Origin: Caldifarciminota bacterium
GTDB lineage: Bacteria; Hydrothermota; UBA3072
Direction: 5' to 3'
Assembly: GCA_023131835.1 (NCBI GenBank)
Contig: JAGLZA010000084.1
Location: forward strand, 1 to 46,538
DNA length: 46,538 nt
The notes below the pieces were generated by a model that made no database searches, was not told where the DNA came from, and saw only the letters and a list, made by a program, of their open reading frames with translations. The stretch's first letter is position 1. Each line of letters starts with the position of its first letter. Below are positions 9,223 through 17,430 of the stretch, in pieces. A program made the translations under genes and the position numbers.

Positions 9223-10335
9223 TTATATATAAAGCCTGGGCAGCCTCTTACCCATCCTGCAGACTATCTCATAGGGTATAGTTCCAATAGTATTTGCCAT
9301 ATCCCAGGCAGTTATGAGGTGATTTACAATGATAACCTCATCACCGATTTTGACTTCTGGAATATCAGTAATATCAATCATTGTAGCATCCATAGTTATA
9401 TCTCCAATTACCTGCGCGCGCGCTCCTTTTACCATCATCCATCCCTTATTGGACAGCTTCCTGTCATATCCATCGGCATATCCTATGGGAACGACAGCTA
9501 CAGTTGTGGGTCTTTTGGCTATAAAGCTCCTTGCATAACTCACAGAATGACCGGGGGGTATGTTTTTGATAAAAGAAATCTTGCTCTTTACAGTCATTAC
9601 AGGAAGATAACCCCCTGGGTCCATATCCTTAATCGGCGAGATTCCATACAGTATCAATCCCAATCTTGCCATATCAATCACTGAATTCTTCCCTTCCAGG
9701 AAAGCGGCCGAATTTGCAATGCTTCTTACTGGAATAGAGATGCCCATTGATTCTGCTGTTTGAATAAGCGATTTAAACCTTTTGATCTGTTCTGATGTAA
9801 ATTGATAATCCACCCCAGCAACCGGAAAGTGCGACATAACACCCTCAATCTTTACCCAATCGATACTGTTTATTCGCTTCAAAAAATATATAAACTCATC
9901 AGGGGCAACTCCATATCTCCCCATTCCTGTATCTAACATAATAAAGAGTTTAACAACTTTTTTCTGCCTTTTTCCCTCCCTGTTAAGAGATTCAAGGAAA
10001 TTCCTTGAACAGACAGTGGGAAAAAGATTGTATTGAATAATTTCCTCAACCCTCTCCTCTAATTCCTGGGATAGGATCAAAACAGGTGCCCTTATCCCCG
10101 CTTCCCTCAATTCTATTCCCTCCTCAACAATTCCCACTCCAAGCCAATCCACGCCACACGCAACAGCCCTTGAGGAAATAGCCACTGCCCCATGCCCATA
10201 GGCATCTGCTTTCACCACAGCAAGCAATTTTGTACCCCCCAATTGTCTCCTTGCGGTTTCAATATTTGCCTCAAAATTAGAAAGATTTATCACAACACGA
10301 GAAGGTCGCATAGAAGGAATATAATAAAAACACAT
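9223..10335 (-). CDS. alr: Alanine racemase
   Basis: A PLP-dependent enzyme interconverting L- and D-alanine for peptidoglycan. The PLP lysine is K42 in VVKADAYGHG, the second catalytic base is the Tyr in HSVSYARS, and the protein ends with the usual CRMGKRLPR. At 370 residues it is full length. The ATG at 10335 has a weak AAGGG upstream. The in-frame ATG at 10311 (MRPSRVVINL) fits the usual family start better but lacks a ribosome site. The gene is monocistronic, with repeats both upstream and downstream. Confidence 0.95.
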   Translation of the reverse strand: MCFYYIPSMRPSRVVINLSNFEANIETARRQLGGTKLLAVVKADAYGHGAVAISSRAVACGVDWLGVGIVEEGIELREAGIRAPVLILSQELEERVEEIIQYNLFPTVCSRNFLESLNREGKRQKKVVKLFIMLDTGMGRYGVAPDEFIYFLKRINSIDWVKIEGVMSHFPVAGVDYQFTSEQIKRFKSLIQTAESMGISIPVRSIANSAAFLEGKNSVIDMARLGLILYGISPIKDMDPGGYLPVMTVKSKISFIKNIPPGHSVSYARSFIAKRPTTVAVVPIGYADGYDRKLSNKGWMMVKGARAQVIGDITMDATMIDITDIPEVKIGDEVIIVNHLITAWDMANTIGTIPYEIVCRMGKRLPRLYI

Positions 10336-10370
10336 AATTTTTCAACCCTTATAGCCTACCCCTTCATTTT

Positions 10371-10509
10371 TTTAACCACAGAGAACCTATCGCGGCAAAG
10401 CCGCTAAAATGTAAAAATCAAATATCAAAATGGAAAATTACAAATCAAAGTTCAAAATTGAATTAAAAAAAAGAAACAACGAATGCCACTAATAACACAA
10501 ATAATTTTT
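10371..10509. repeat. Dispersed repeat B, copy 1
   Basis: Shares long blocks with 12405-12521: accacagagaacctatcgcg, ccgctaaaatgtaaaaat, and gaaacaacgaatgccactaa. An extra ~25 bases are present here relative to copy 2. It contains a small GCGGC/GCCGC hairpin. Seen directly by comparison. Confidence 0.8.
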
Positions 10510-10679
10510 CATTTTTTACGGTTAGGGGAAGAGATAATTTTGCATTTTAATCTGTCATTTTGCTTTTTAATTTTTGATATTTAATTTCCAGGGAAAGCAA
10601 AAGCAAATGAGATATTTTTTGCAAAAAAACAAAAAGTTGATTGGCAATACTATATATTTTCCACCTGGCATTACTTTTA

Positions 10680-10811
10680 TCATTGCGAGTTCAACATCTT
10701 GCTCATCCCAGACGAAGCAATCTAAATTCCAAGAGATTGTTTCTCGAGGGTTATGCGGAAAGATAGAGATTGCTTCACTATGGTCAGGCAGGAAGAAAAG
10801 TTCGCAATGAC
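10680..10811. repeat. Dispersed repeat F with inverted ends, copy 1
   Basis: It starts TCATTGCGAG and ends TTCGCAATGAC, so the termini are inverted. Internal halves 'gacgaagcaatct' and 'agagattgcttc' are also roughly inverted. 39522-39610 has the same ends and core. No coding capacity. It resembles a non-autonomous palindromic element. Confidence 0.65.
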
Positions 10812-11166
10812 CAATTATTGCGTTCACACAAAAGGTAGGAGAATGTCCATTCTTTTATTTAGGTCTTTTTTTTACCAACTCTTTTGGAAATGAACCTTAT
10901 TTTTTATGTTTTTCAGAAGACGAAAGAGTCCATCCACTCCACTTTGTTCCTTCGTATTTTAGGGAGAATAAAATTTTGTAGGAGCGTTTAATCAAACGCC
11001 CCTACGAGAAGAGTGTTCTGTTAAGTTTTACAATTACTGCATTAACAGAGTTTGGGTATAAAATTTCGTGAATAGTTGGTTATAATAGATACCAATGAAT
11101 TTATTTGTTCTCACTTTGATAATATGCGTATTCTACTAAAAGACCGGAATTAAAACCAAAAATACC

Positions 11167-11955
11167 CTATAACCCTTCTAAGAAATCTCTCAATCCTTCC
11201 TCATATATATATCCAGAATCAAGAAATCCTGTGTCATGTGAACCTTTTATTTTGAGCATTTTTTTTGGCTGCAATGCAGCCTCGTAGAGTCCCGTTCCGT
11301 GGAAAAAGGGTATCAGGTCATCATCTTCACTATGAATAATGAGTTTACGTATATTTATATTGCCTATTCTTTCAATAGAAGAAAAACGATTGGATATCAA
11401 CCATTCAGGAATATGATATTTAAGGATATCATAACTCAAGTCATATATCGATTCAAAACTACTCTCTATAATTAATCCCTTTGCTTCTACCACAGTGGCA
11501 AGATAAATAGCAACAGCCCCTCCAAGAGAGCAACCATAGAGAATAATATTATCCACATCATATCCCCTCTCCCGTAAGAAGTCATACGCACCAAGAGCAT
11601 CCTGATAGAGTCCCCTCTCCGTCGGAAAACCGTTACTCTTCCCGTAACCCCTATAATCAAATATAAAGAGGCTATATCCAAGATGATGAAAAATCTCTAT
11701 AGATTCAATTCGGTGGGATATGTTACCCCTATTTCCCTGACAGAATAATATCACACTTTCTTTACTTCCTGGCACAAACCATCCATAGAGAATCACTTTA
11801 TCCCTGGACGGGAACTTTATCTCGTCAAACCCTAAACCTACATCATGTGGAGTTGATATATAATCCCTTTCTGGGATATAGATTTTTCTGTGCTCAAACC
11901 ATTTAAAGACCAGAAATGAAAAGAGCAATATCCCCAGTATAACAACCAATATCAT
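11167..11955 (-). CDS. Membrane-anchored alpha/beta hydrolase
   Basis: A 262-residue S33/Bem46-like hydrolase. Residues 1-18 are one hydrophobic segment that should anchor or export it. The nucleophile is S143 in GCSLGG. The acid and base are visible as HSEDDDLIPF and KGSHDTGF, and the oxyanion-side CQGNRGN is at about 72-78. The substrate cannot be read from sequence; esterase, acyltransferase or peptidase activity are all possible. It lies upstream of alanine racemase in transcription order but is separated by repeats, and downstream of the fmdB-type gene by 55 bases. Confidence 0.85.
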   Translation of the reverse strand: MILVVILGILLFSFLVFKWFEHRKIYIPERDYISTPHDVGLGFDEIKFPSRDKVILYGWFVPGSKESVILFCQGNRGNISHRIESIEIFHHLGYSLFIFDYRGYGKSNGFPTERGLYQDALGAYDFLRERGYDVDNIILYGCSLGGAVAIYLATVVEAKGLIIESSFESIYDLSYDILKYHIPEWLISNRFSSIERIGNINIRKLIIHSEDDDLIPFFHGTGLYEAALQPKKMLKIKGSHDTGFLDSGYIYEEGLRDFLEGL

Positions 11956-12010
11956 TTTTTGATTAATTTAAACTTCATTAAGAACTAAAAGTATCTTTAA
12001 CCCCTATCCC

Positions 12011-12241
12011 TCATACACTTTTTTTCTTCTTCTCTTTTTTATCTCCACTATTGTTACTATTTATTTTATAGTCTGTATGATAGAATCCCTTGCCCTTGAA
12101 TAATACACCAACCCCTGTCCCTATAAGCCTTCTAATCATCCCTCCACATTTCGGACATTCTTTTAAGGGTTCGTCTTTTATTCCCTGCACTTCCTCAAAT
12201 CTATAACCGCATTCCATGCACTCATATTCATAGGTGGGCAT
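12011..12241 (-). CDS. FmdB-type small zinc-ribbon protein
   Basis: A 76-residue protein opening MPTYEYEC with two Cys pairs (C8/C11 and C29/C32) forming a zinc ribbon, followed by the family's FKGKGFYHTDY motif and a Lys-rich tail. The FmdB family is named for a putative regulator of formamidase genes, but its function is uncertain. The start has a strong AGGAGG 5-6 bases upstream and a promoter at 12265-12292. Confidence 0.9.
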   Translation of the reverse strand: MPTYEYECMECGYRFEEVQGIKDEPLKECPKCGGMIRRLIGTGVGVLFKGKGFYHTDYKINSNNSGDKKEKKKKSV

Positions 12242-12264
12242 ATTCCCTCCTCATTTTTTATATA

Positions 12265-12292
12265 TTAATAAATCATTACTTGATTTTGTCAA
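12265..12292 (-). promoter_or_regulatory. Promoter of the fmdB-type gene
   Basis: On the minus strand: TTGACA (12292-12287), a 16-base spacer and TATTAA (12270-12265), followed by AGGAGG and ATG at 12241. The -35 box is perfect and the -10 box has two mismatches. Confidence 0.6.
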
Positions 12293-12404
12293 GTTTTTAT
12301 TTTCTCACCCCCCAAATTTTCAACACAAAGACACAGAGGACACAAAGCTCCTCACCACCCCTGATTTTTGTAATTAAAGAGAGACAACCCATTACCCCCA
12401 ATTT

Positions 12405-12521
12405 TTAAACCACAGAGAACCTATCGCGGCAGAGCCGCTAAAATGTAAAAATACAAATCAAAGTTCAAAAATGAATTAAAAAAAGAAACAACGAATGCCA
12501 CTAATAACACAAATAATTTTT
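12405..12521. repeat. Dispersed repeat B, copy 2
   Basis: Near-identical to 10371-10509, with the block 'gaaacaacgaatgccactaa' shared exactly and a deletion of about 25 bases. It ends 8 bases from the stop codon of the UPF0104 gene at 12529. The neighbouring gap (12293-12404) holds a 'cacaaagacacagaggacac' unit and no gene. Confidence 0.8.
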
Positions 12522-12528
12522 GAGGTTG

Positions 12529-13497
12529 TCAATTTATCTCCTCACCAGATTTAAAGTCGGCAAACAGCTTTGAGAGCGCTATACCTCCTACAATTATTCC
12601 CAGATATCCAGTGAAAAACCTCCATAGTACCACATAAACGCCAAGGATCGAACCGGGCATTAAATGATGAAATAATGCATAGGCTCCTCCCTCTGCAAAA
12701 CCACTTGCACCTGGCGTGGGCATAAAATTCAAGGCATAAGTAAGGATAATCTGAAGGACAGTTACCTCCAGGAATGAGGCATTGATGCCCAAACCACGAA
12801 GTAATAATGGAGCAGTTAAGAAATAAAAGATTAGAGAGAGCCATGACATGCCATACGCTTTAAGAAATACACCTTTTCTCCGGGTAAATTCCTTCAGAAA
12901 TACCTCCTTGAATTCAATAACTCCTTCTACGAATTTACCTTTGAAGCGTGCAGTGATCCATTCGGTCTTCGCAATGATAATAATAAAGAGAAAGGCCATT
13001 ACCCCATAGAGTATCGAAAGGTATTTGATAACACCCTGCATAATACCCGATGTGAGATGAGTACGGTAATAATACATAAAGGGAATAAGGAAAGGAAGAA
13101 CAAATGCAGACAACATACCTCGTGTAAATATTGAAGCGCTACCCTCTGGTATGGGTATTCCTTCCCGTTTACATACATATAACTGAAGCGGAATACCTCC
13201 AACCTGCATAGGTGTAATGCCACCAAGGAATAAACCTCCTAAAGTATAGTTAAAAGCTCCCATCCAGCTCATTTCCTTCCCAAGAGCCCTGATTATAAAC
13301 CTCAACCTCCAGATATCAAACAAGAAACGCAAGAAAGCAGCAATAATAGTAAGGCAAATAAACAGCGGAGAGATCAGTTGCAACCCTTCTTTTGTCTCTC
13401 TTGTAACCGTAAAAAAAAGTATTACCGTTATAGAAACACAAGTTATGAAGAGAAAGAGGCGGATCCCTCTATTTATATTACTCCTACTTATCCCCAT
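12529..13497 (-). CDS. UPF0104 / LPG-synthase-TM family membrane protein (second of pair)
   Basis: A 322-residue polytopic membrane protein. The family pattern appears as TPMQVGGIPLQLYV (in place of LPSGLG) and FMPTPGASGFAEGG in the C-terminal half. It directly follows its paralogue: the stop TAG of 13498 abuts this ATG, so they are translationally coupled. The two may act as a pair. Lipid or polyprenyl-lipid handling is the family's usual proposed role; substrate unknown. Confidence 0.85.
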   Translation of the reverse strand: MGISRSNINRGIRLFLFITCVSITVILFFTVTRETKEGLQLISPLFICLTIIAAFLRFLFDIWRLRFIIRALGKEMSWMGAFNYTLGGLFLGGITPMQVGGIPLQLYVCKREGIPIPEGSASIFTRGMLSAFVLPFLIPFMYYYRTHLTSGIMQGVIKYLSILYGVMAFLFIIIIAKTEWITARFKGKFVEGVIEFKEVFLKEFTRRKGVFLKAYGMSWLSLIFYFLTAPLLLRGLGINASFLEVTVLQIILTYALNFMPTPGASGFAEGGAYALFHHLMPGSILGVYVVLWRFFTGYLGIIVGGIALSKLFADFKSGEEIN

Positions 13498-14511
13498 CTA
13501 AAACTCTTCACTCCCTAATTTAAGGACCTTTAGAACCACAAAACCACCTATTATTGCCGCAAGATAAAAAGTAAAGAATCTCCAGAGTATCGTAAATACA
13601 CCAAGCAGGTGTTTCGCTACAAGGGGTGAAAAAAGAAGCACGAGCCCACCTTCGCTTACGCCTGTTGCTCCAGGAGTTGGAGAAAAGAAGGTAAATATAA
13701 CAACGACCAGCTGGAGAAAGGCTGCATGGATAAAGGAAACATCTACCCCTAAGCCCTTCAATAATAAAGGAGCTATAAAGAAATACGGTATAAATGCGAG
13801 GTAGGTCAAGAAAAAACTTGCCAGGGAATGCCATTTCTTCTCTACAGAAAAACGAAAAAAACCCTTCCTCATCTCTTTTATCTCTTTAAAGGTTTTGTAT
13901 GTCCATCTCGCTGCTTTTGTTATCTTCCCTTTTCTTAAAGTTACTCGATAAAAAAATCGCTCGATTACTCTTGGCTTAATCAATAAAAATGCCAACAAAC
14001 CAATAAGAACGCCATAAACAACAAAACTGTACCTCGAGAGCATACGAACAACAGGAACACTCGTCTCCTTATTAAGGATTGGCAGTAGAAAAGGCAACAG
14101 GGTTGCCATCATAACACCAAAGAAAATACCCCTTAGCAACAAAATAAGCGTTCCTCTTCCCAGGGAAACTTCTTCCTTTTTAAGAATATAGAGTTGCACA
14201 GGAAGTCCGCCTGTCTGGAAGGGTGTTACAGCAGCAAGAAAAGCCCCGGTGAGAAGAATCTCATATCCTGTCTTCATACTTGTCCATTTCCCGGTTACTC
14301 CATGGGCTAACAGTGAAATACGGAAGGAATCAAGGGTAAGATAGACCCCCCAGAGGATTATGGCACCAAAAAGATAAATAACATTCATTCTCCTCAAGGC
14401 GCTGATAGTCTCTCTGCTACCGGTGAACACTAACAACACCAACATTGTCACAACGACAAGCAATATAAATATCTTTAGACCTCTCCTCACACCATTGGAC
14501 AAAGTAGCCAT
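13498..14511 (-). CDS. UPF0104 / LPG-synthase-TM family membrane protein (first of pair)
   Basis: A 337-residue paralogue of the next gene, with the same landmarks: TPFQTGGLPVQLYIL near 95-110 and FFSPTPGATGVSEGG near the C-terminus. About eight membrane helices and a basic loop in the middle. AGGG lies upstream of the ATG. It is divergent from the HU gene across a 130-base spacer. Both members differ from the family member at 3549 in having TP(M/F)Q instead of LPSG, so they form a subfamily. Confidence 0.85.
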   Translation of the reverse strand: MATLSNGVRRGLKIFILLVVVTMLVLLVFTGSRETISALRRMNVIYLFGAIILWGVYLTLDSFRISLLAHGVTGKWTSMKTGYEILLTGAFLAAVTPFQTGGLPVQLYILKKEEVSLGRGTLILLLRGIFFGVMMATLLPFLLPILNKETSVPVVRMLSRYSFVVYGVLIGLLAFLLIKPRVIERFFYRVTLRKGKITKAARWTYKTFKEIKEMRKGFFRFSVEKKWHSLASFFLTYLAFIPYFFIAPLLLKGLGVDVSFIHAAFLQLVVVIFTFFSPTPGATGVSEGGLVLLFSPLVAKHLLGVFTILWRFFTFYLAAIIGGFVVLKVLKLGSEEF

Positions 14512-14588
14512 ATTATTTCCCTATTTGTGATCGCATAAGAGGAAGATATTGAAAAAATAAAAAAAAACAAGGTTTATCAAAAAAACCC

Positions 14589-14616
14589 TTGACATAAGGC
14601 ATATAATGATTAAGAT
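14589..14616 (+). promoter_or_regulatory. Promoter and ribosome site of the HU gene
   Basis: TTGACA (14589-14594), a 16-base spacer and TAAGAT (14611-14616). The nearby TATAAT at 14602 is only 7 bases from the -35 box and cannot pair with it. A strong ribosome site AAGGAGG (14631-14637) precedes the ATG at 14644. Confidence 0.55.
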
Positions 14617-14643
14617 TGCATCAAAGGATTAAGGAGGTATTAT

Positions 14644-14919
14644 ATGAATAAAAAAGAACTAATAGAGTTGATTGCTAAAGATGTAGGATGTGCAAAGAAA
14701 GATGCAGAATCTATGATGGAAAGTTTTGTAAAAATCGTAACCAATTCGCTGAAAAAGAAAGAGAGAGTGGTTCTCGTTGGATTTGGTGTGTTTGATGCAA
14801 AATATAGAAAACCAAGGATTGCAAGAAATCCCCAGCACCCCTCACAAACCGTTAAGGTTCCCGGAAGGAATGTTCCAATTTTCAGGGCCGGGAAAAAACT
14901 CAAGGAAGCCGTCAGGTAA
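14644..14919 (+). CDS. hup: HU/IHF-family DNA-binding protein
   Basis: A 91-residue histone-like protein that bends and compacts DNA. Seen: MNKKELIELIAKDVG start, the VGFGVF beta-turn and the intercalating-arm region RKPRIARNPQ ending KVPGRNVPIFRAGKKL. The length is exactly that of the family. In the arm, the usual T-G-E after RNP is replaced by QHPS, a modest divergence. It ends 10 bases before the thiL reading frame opens, and the two are probably one transcript. Confidence 0.95.
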   Translation: MNKKELIELIAKDVGCAKKDAESMMESFVKIVTNSLKKKERVVLVGFGVFDAKYRKPRIARNPQHPSQTVKVPGRNVPIFRAGKKLKEAVR

Positions 14920-14959
14920 GTACTGATTCGTAGATCTTTATCTTATAAAGGAACCAGGT

Positions 14960-15853
14960 ATTTTACCTGAAGATTTAGAAGATAATATTATCCAGACTCT
15001 TCGTAGGAAAAGAGTCTGGATTGGTGATGATGTTGCAATATTAAAAAATGGACTCCTATTATCCACAGATACAATAATAGAAGGAGTCCATTTTTTAGTA
15101 TCATATTTTTCCTGTAAAGATATCGGGTATAAAGCCCTCGCTGCTGCTTTAAGTGATATAGCAGCAGAGGGGGGAAAGCCCCTCTGGTATTTACTCAATC
15201 TTGGGCTCAGGAAGGATAACACTATTGACGATGTACACTCATTTATTCAGGGCATGGAAGAATTAGAAAATAAATATTCGGTAGAACTCATCGGTGGGGA
15301 TACATTCCGTTCCCCTGTGATAGTCTTGAGTATTACCGTAGGCGGAGAAGCAAGGAATCCAATCACTCGTGCTGGTGCAAATTCGGGAGATAACCTATAT
15401 ATTACAGGTAGCATTGGTGGCTCAAAGATGGGTTATTATGCCCTCAAGAAGGGAATTGATACTCCGATAAAAAGATACCACCTTAGACCTGAAATAAGGT
15501 GCAATGAGGGAGTATTACTTAATAAAAAATACAGAATAACCTCAATGCTGGATATCTCTGATGGCCTGCTCATTGATTCACACCATCTATCAGAAGAGAG
15601 CAAAAAGAGATTGGACATCGATGCGTCCAAAATCCCGATTTGTCCAGAGTGCAGGAACTTTGCAAAGGAACACTCCATTGATCTCATGGAAACGGTATTG
15701 ACCTCAGGAGAAGAGTTTGAACTATTATTCACATCCCCCGATGAAATAGACGAGGATTTTGTTCATCTCATCGGTAAGGTATCCAAAGGCAAAGGGGTTT
15801 TTGTGGACGGAAAAAAGACTCCTCCTCGAGGCTACAGACATTTTTCTCGATAA
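14960..15853 (+). CDS. thiL: Thiamine-monophosphate kinase with a non-canonical start
   Basis: Makes thiamine diphosphate from thiamine monophosphate and ATP. Family landmarks run continuously: WIGDDVAIL and STDTIIEGVHF (metal-binding Asp), ALAAALSDIAAEGG, LIGGDTFRS, then MLDISDGLL, ending FVDGKKTPPRGYRHF. The part before ATG 15254 is indispensable to the fold, so that ATG is not the start. The frame opens after TGA (14924) and contains no ATG, GTG or TTG before 15254. The best candidate is ATT at 14960, seven bases after AAAGGAA; a GTA at 14930 is the alternative. With ATT the protein is 297 residues, close to the usual 300-330. Downstream partner of HU. Confidence 0.88.
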   Translation: MLPEDLEDNIIQTLRRKRVWIGDDVAILKNGLLLSTDTIIEGVHFLVSYFSCKDIGYKALAAALSDIAAEGGKPLWYLLNLGLRKDNTIDDVHSFIQGMEELENKYSVELIGGDTFRSPVIVLSITVGGEARNPITRAGANSGDNLYITGSIGGSKMGYYALKKGIDTPIKRYHLRPEIRCNEGVLLNKKYRITSMLDISDGLLIDSHHLSEESKKRLDIDASKIPICPECRNFAKEHSIDLMETVLTSGEEFELLFTSPDEIDEDFVHLIGKVSKGKGVFVDGKKTPPRGYRHFSR

Positions 15854-16297
15854 TTAAAGATAGTCGCTTCGCTCCAATTGAGAAATAGTTAAATGGTTGA
15901 ATGGATAAATAGTTAAATCGGAATCCCCTCTCCCTTCCCATTTTTAGCCACAGAGACACAGAGAACACAGAGAAATTAATATGTTGTTTCTCCCACATCC
16001 CCACACAATAACGCACAGAGGAGACAGAGAGCACAGAAGTACATCTTAGTTCTATGCTGTTAGCTAATATCTAATATCTGACATCTGATATCTATTTATG
16101 CCACGGTCTCTTCACTGTTTTTATTCTTACACTCGAACCCTTTAATCCTATTGTAATCGTAGGGGCGACTTCCCAGTCGCGATTTGTGGGAGCGGGCTCC
16201 TGCCTGTGCGTTGCATGCAGACAGGCGTTTATCCGCGGTTAAAATTCTTCGATGAGTCGCCCAAAAGCATAACACAATCAACGCTATGAACGCAAAA
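15854..16297. repeat. Repeat-filled gap between convergent genes
   Basis: No gene seen. 15858-15923 repeats 8432-8497. 15950-15992 is the 'cacagagacacagagaacac' family, as at 5309. 16150-16235 holds 'gtaggggcgacttcccagtcgcg' and 'gtgggagcgggctcctgcct', palindromic units of the 8815/39070 family. Confidence 0.7.
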
Positions 16298-16322
16298 GAA
16301 GCCCCTGTATTGCAGGGGCTTC
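16298..16322 (-). terminator. Intrinsic terminator of the lipoprotein gene
   Basis: A perfect 10-bp stem, GAAGCCCCTG / CAGGGGCTTC, with a TATTG loop. On the minus strand it is followed by TTTTGCG and sits 34 bases after the stop at 16356. On the plus strand it is followed by TTTC, so it could work weakly in both directions. Confidence 0.75.
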
Positions 16323-16355
16323 TTTCAACATAGGTTTATTTCAGGTCTAAAAACA

Positions 16356-17090
16356 CTATTTAAATCTACGGTATCCCTCAAGGGGCTGAAATGTGTACTC
16401 AAAGGTAACACAAGAATCAACAAACACACTTGTTAGATGGAGTTTCAGATATTGGTCCTCGCCGGTTCCACCGTGACCCGGTAGTTTTACCACATAGACT
16501 GAATCTTCATAAGAATACTCTGCATTCCCATAACCACCTGTAGGAGCATAGTCAACATCCCCGGTGACCCTTTGAATCTCGCAGGTATTCCATTTGGGGG
16601 TTGTATGTGGGCTGGCAAGATCAAATGCAACATCAAGATATATATCTATCACAAGGGAATCTTCCTGCACAAAATTATACACTGTTCCATTGCCATCCTC
16701 ATCCCAACCATATCCTGAGGGCTGAGCAGATATGTCAAAGTCATAAATCGTCTGTCCTGTTTCATTCTTAACCCCGGTGGTTACACCACCAGACGCATCA
16801 CTCCTGTTATCACCCTTATAAGCCCTGAGTGTAAATGTCCCCAGAGCATTCGGGGTGACTGTTGCCTGAGCAACCGTTCCAACCGTATCAATTATATTGG
16901 TATCAAGGAAAACAATATATCCATCGATGTCCTGCGTTGAACTCTCCGTCCATCCTAATGTGATGTTCAGACCATCGGCCGAAGCGATTGCTAAATTAGT
17001 AGGTGGCTCTATCACTTCTACTGCATCCTTACCACAACCAATGGATATAAACAAAAGAATAAAAACAAATGGTAATAAAAACCTCTTCAT
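16356..17090 (-). CDS. Lipoprotein with fibronectin-III-like domain
   Basis: A 244-residue exported lipoprotein: hydrophobic signal followed by a lipobox-like FISIGC with Cys19. Residues about 27-105 read as a fibronectin type III-like beta-sandwich (PPTNLAIASADGLNITLGW). The remaining 130 residues are polar, rich in Gly, Asp and Tyr, and unrecognised. AGGGAGG precedes the start. It shares a transcript with the coiled-coil lipoprotein upstream (9-base gap) and ends at a strong terminator. Probably a surface or periplasmic adhesion or carbohydrate-binding protein, which is inference. Confidence 0.75.
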   Translation of the reverse strand: MKRFLLPFVFILLFISIGCGKDAVEVIEPPTNLAIASADGLNITLGWTESSTQDIDGYIVFLDTNIIDTVGTVAQATVTPNALGTFTLRAYKGDNRSDASGGVTTGVKNETGQTIYDFDISAQPSGYGWDEDGNGTVYNFVQEDSLVIDIYLDVAFDLASPHTTPKWNTCEIQRVTGDVDYAPTGGYGNAEYSYEDSVYVVKLPGHGGTGEDQYLKLHLTSVFVDSCVTFEYTFQPLEGYRRFK

Positions 17091-17099
17091 ATTCCCTCC

Positions 17100-17366
17100 T
17101 TATCTATGATACTTCTTCACATGTGATGTGTATCTTGCATCCAGTTTATCCAATTTCTCACTGATTCCATCAATCTTCTTTTCCAGTTCAGCAAGTTTCT
17201 TTTCAATATCCTCTATACCCTTTTTTGCCTTTAATCCTTCACCCGTCTCTATCTTCTTGGAAATCTCATCGATCTTCTTCTGCAAATTTGATATCTGTCC
17301 TGTAGGTATACCCTGGCATCCAGCAAACAAGAATAAAACCGGCAACAATAAAAACCATCTCTTCAT
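17100..17366 (-). CDS. Small coiled-coil lipoprotein (Lpp-like)
   Basis: 88 residues: signal peptide with lipobox LFAGC (Cys17), then a nearly uninterrupted heptad helix rich in Lys, Glu, Ile and Leu (about 25-75), ending HVKKYHR. Architecture resembles Braun-type lipoproteins, but the C-terminal Lys is not the last residue, so cross-linking to peptidoglycan is unproven. AGGAGG-type ribosome site and a good promoter at 17384-17411. First gene of a two-gene lipoprotein operon. Confidence 0.75.
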   Translation of the reverse strand: MKRWFLLLPVLFLFAGCQGIPTGQISNLQKKIDEISKKIETGEGLKAKKGIEDIEKKLAELEKKIDGISEKLDKLDARYTSHVKKYHR

Positions 17367-17383
17367 AAACCCTCCTTTTTTCC

Positions 17384-17411
17384 AAGATAAAAAAATTATC
17401 TAAAAAGTCAA
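17384..17411 (-). promoter_or_regulatory. Promoter of the lipoprotein operon
   Basis: On the minus strand: TTGACT (17411-17406), a 16-base spacer and TATCTT (17389-17384), about 18 bases before the ATG at 17366. Confidence 0.55.
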
Positions 17412-17430
17412 GTGCATTTAAGTTCGCACC

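Larger units (their letters stand above)
10336..11166. repeat. Intergenic region with several repeat families
   Basis: No gene supported. 10371-10509 is one copy of a ~130-base repeat shared with 12405-12521. 10680-10811 is a repeat bounded by 'tcattgcgag' and 'cgcaatgac'. 10977-11006 is an imperfect palindrome (gtaggagcgttt...aaacgcccctac). The rest is AT-rich with no clear signal. Short open frames over 10567-10827 lie inside the repeat and were not accepted. Confidence 0.65.

Noticed and set aside
9127-9684. 185-codon plus-strand open frame
   Set aside because: It is antisense to the C-terminal half of alanine racemase, which has clear catalytic motifs. The frame has no recognisable features.
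10567-10827. Overlapping small open frames on both strands
   Set aside because: They coincide with the palindromic repeat F copy, and neither looks like a protein.
14602-14607. Perfect TATAAT upstream of HU as the -10 box
   Set aside because: It lies only 7 bases from the TTGACA at 14589, too close for one promoter, and no other -35 box is evident at the right distance.
15254-15256. ATG as the start of thiL
   Set aside because: It would remove the GDD and STD metal-binding motifs that define the family.
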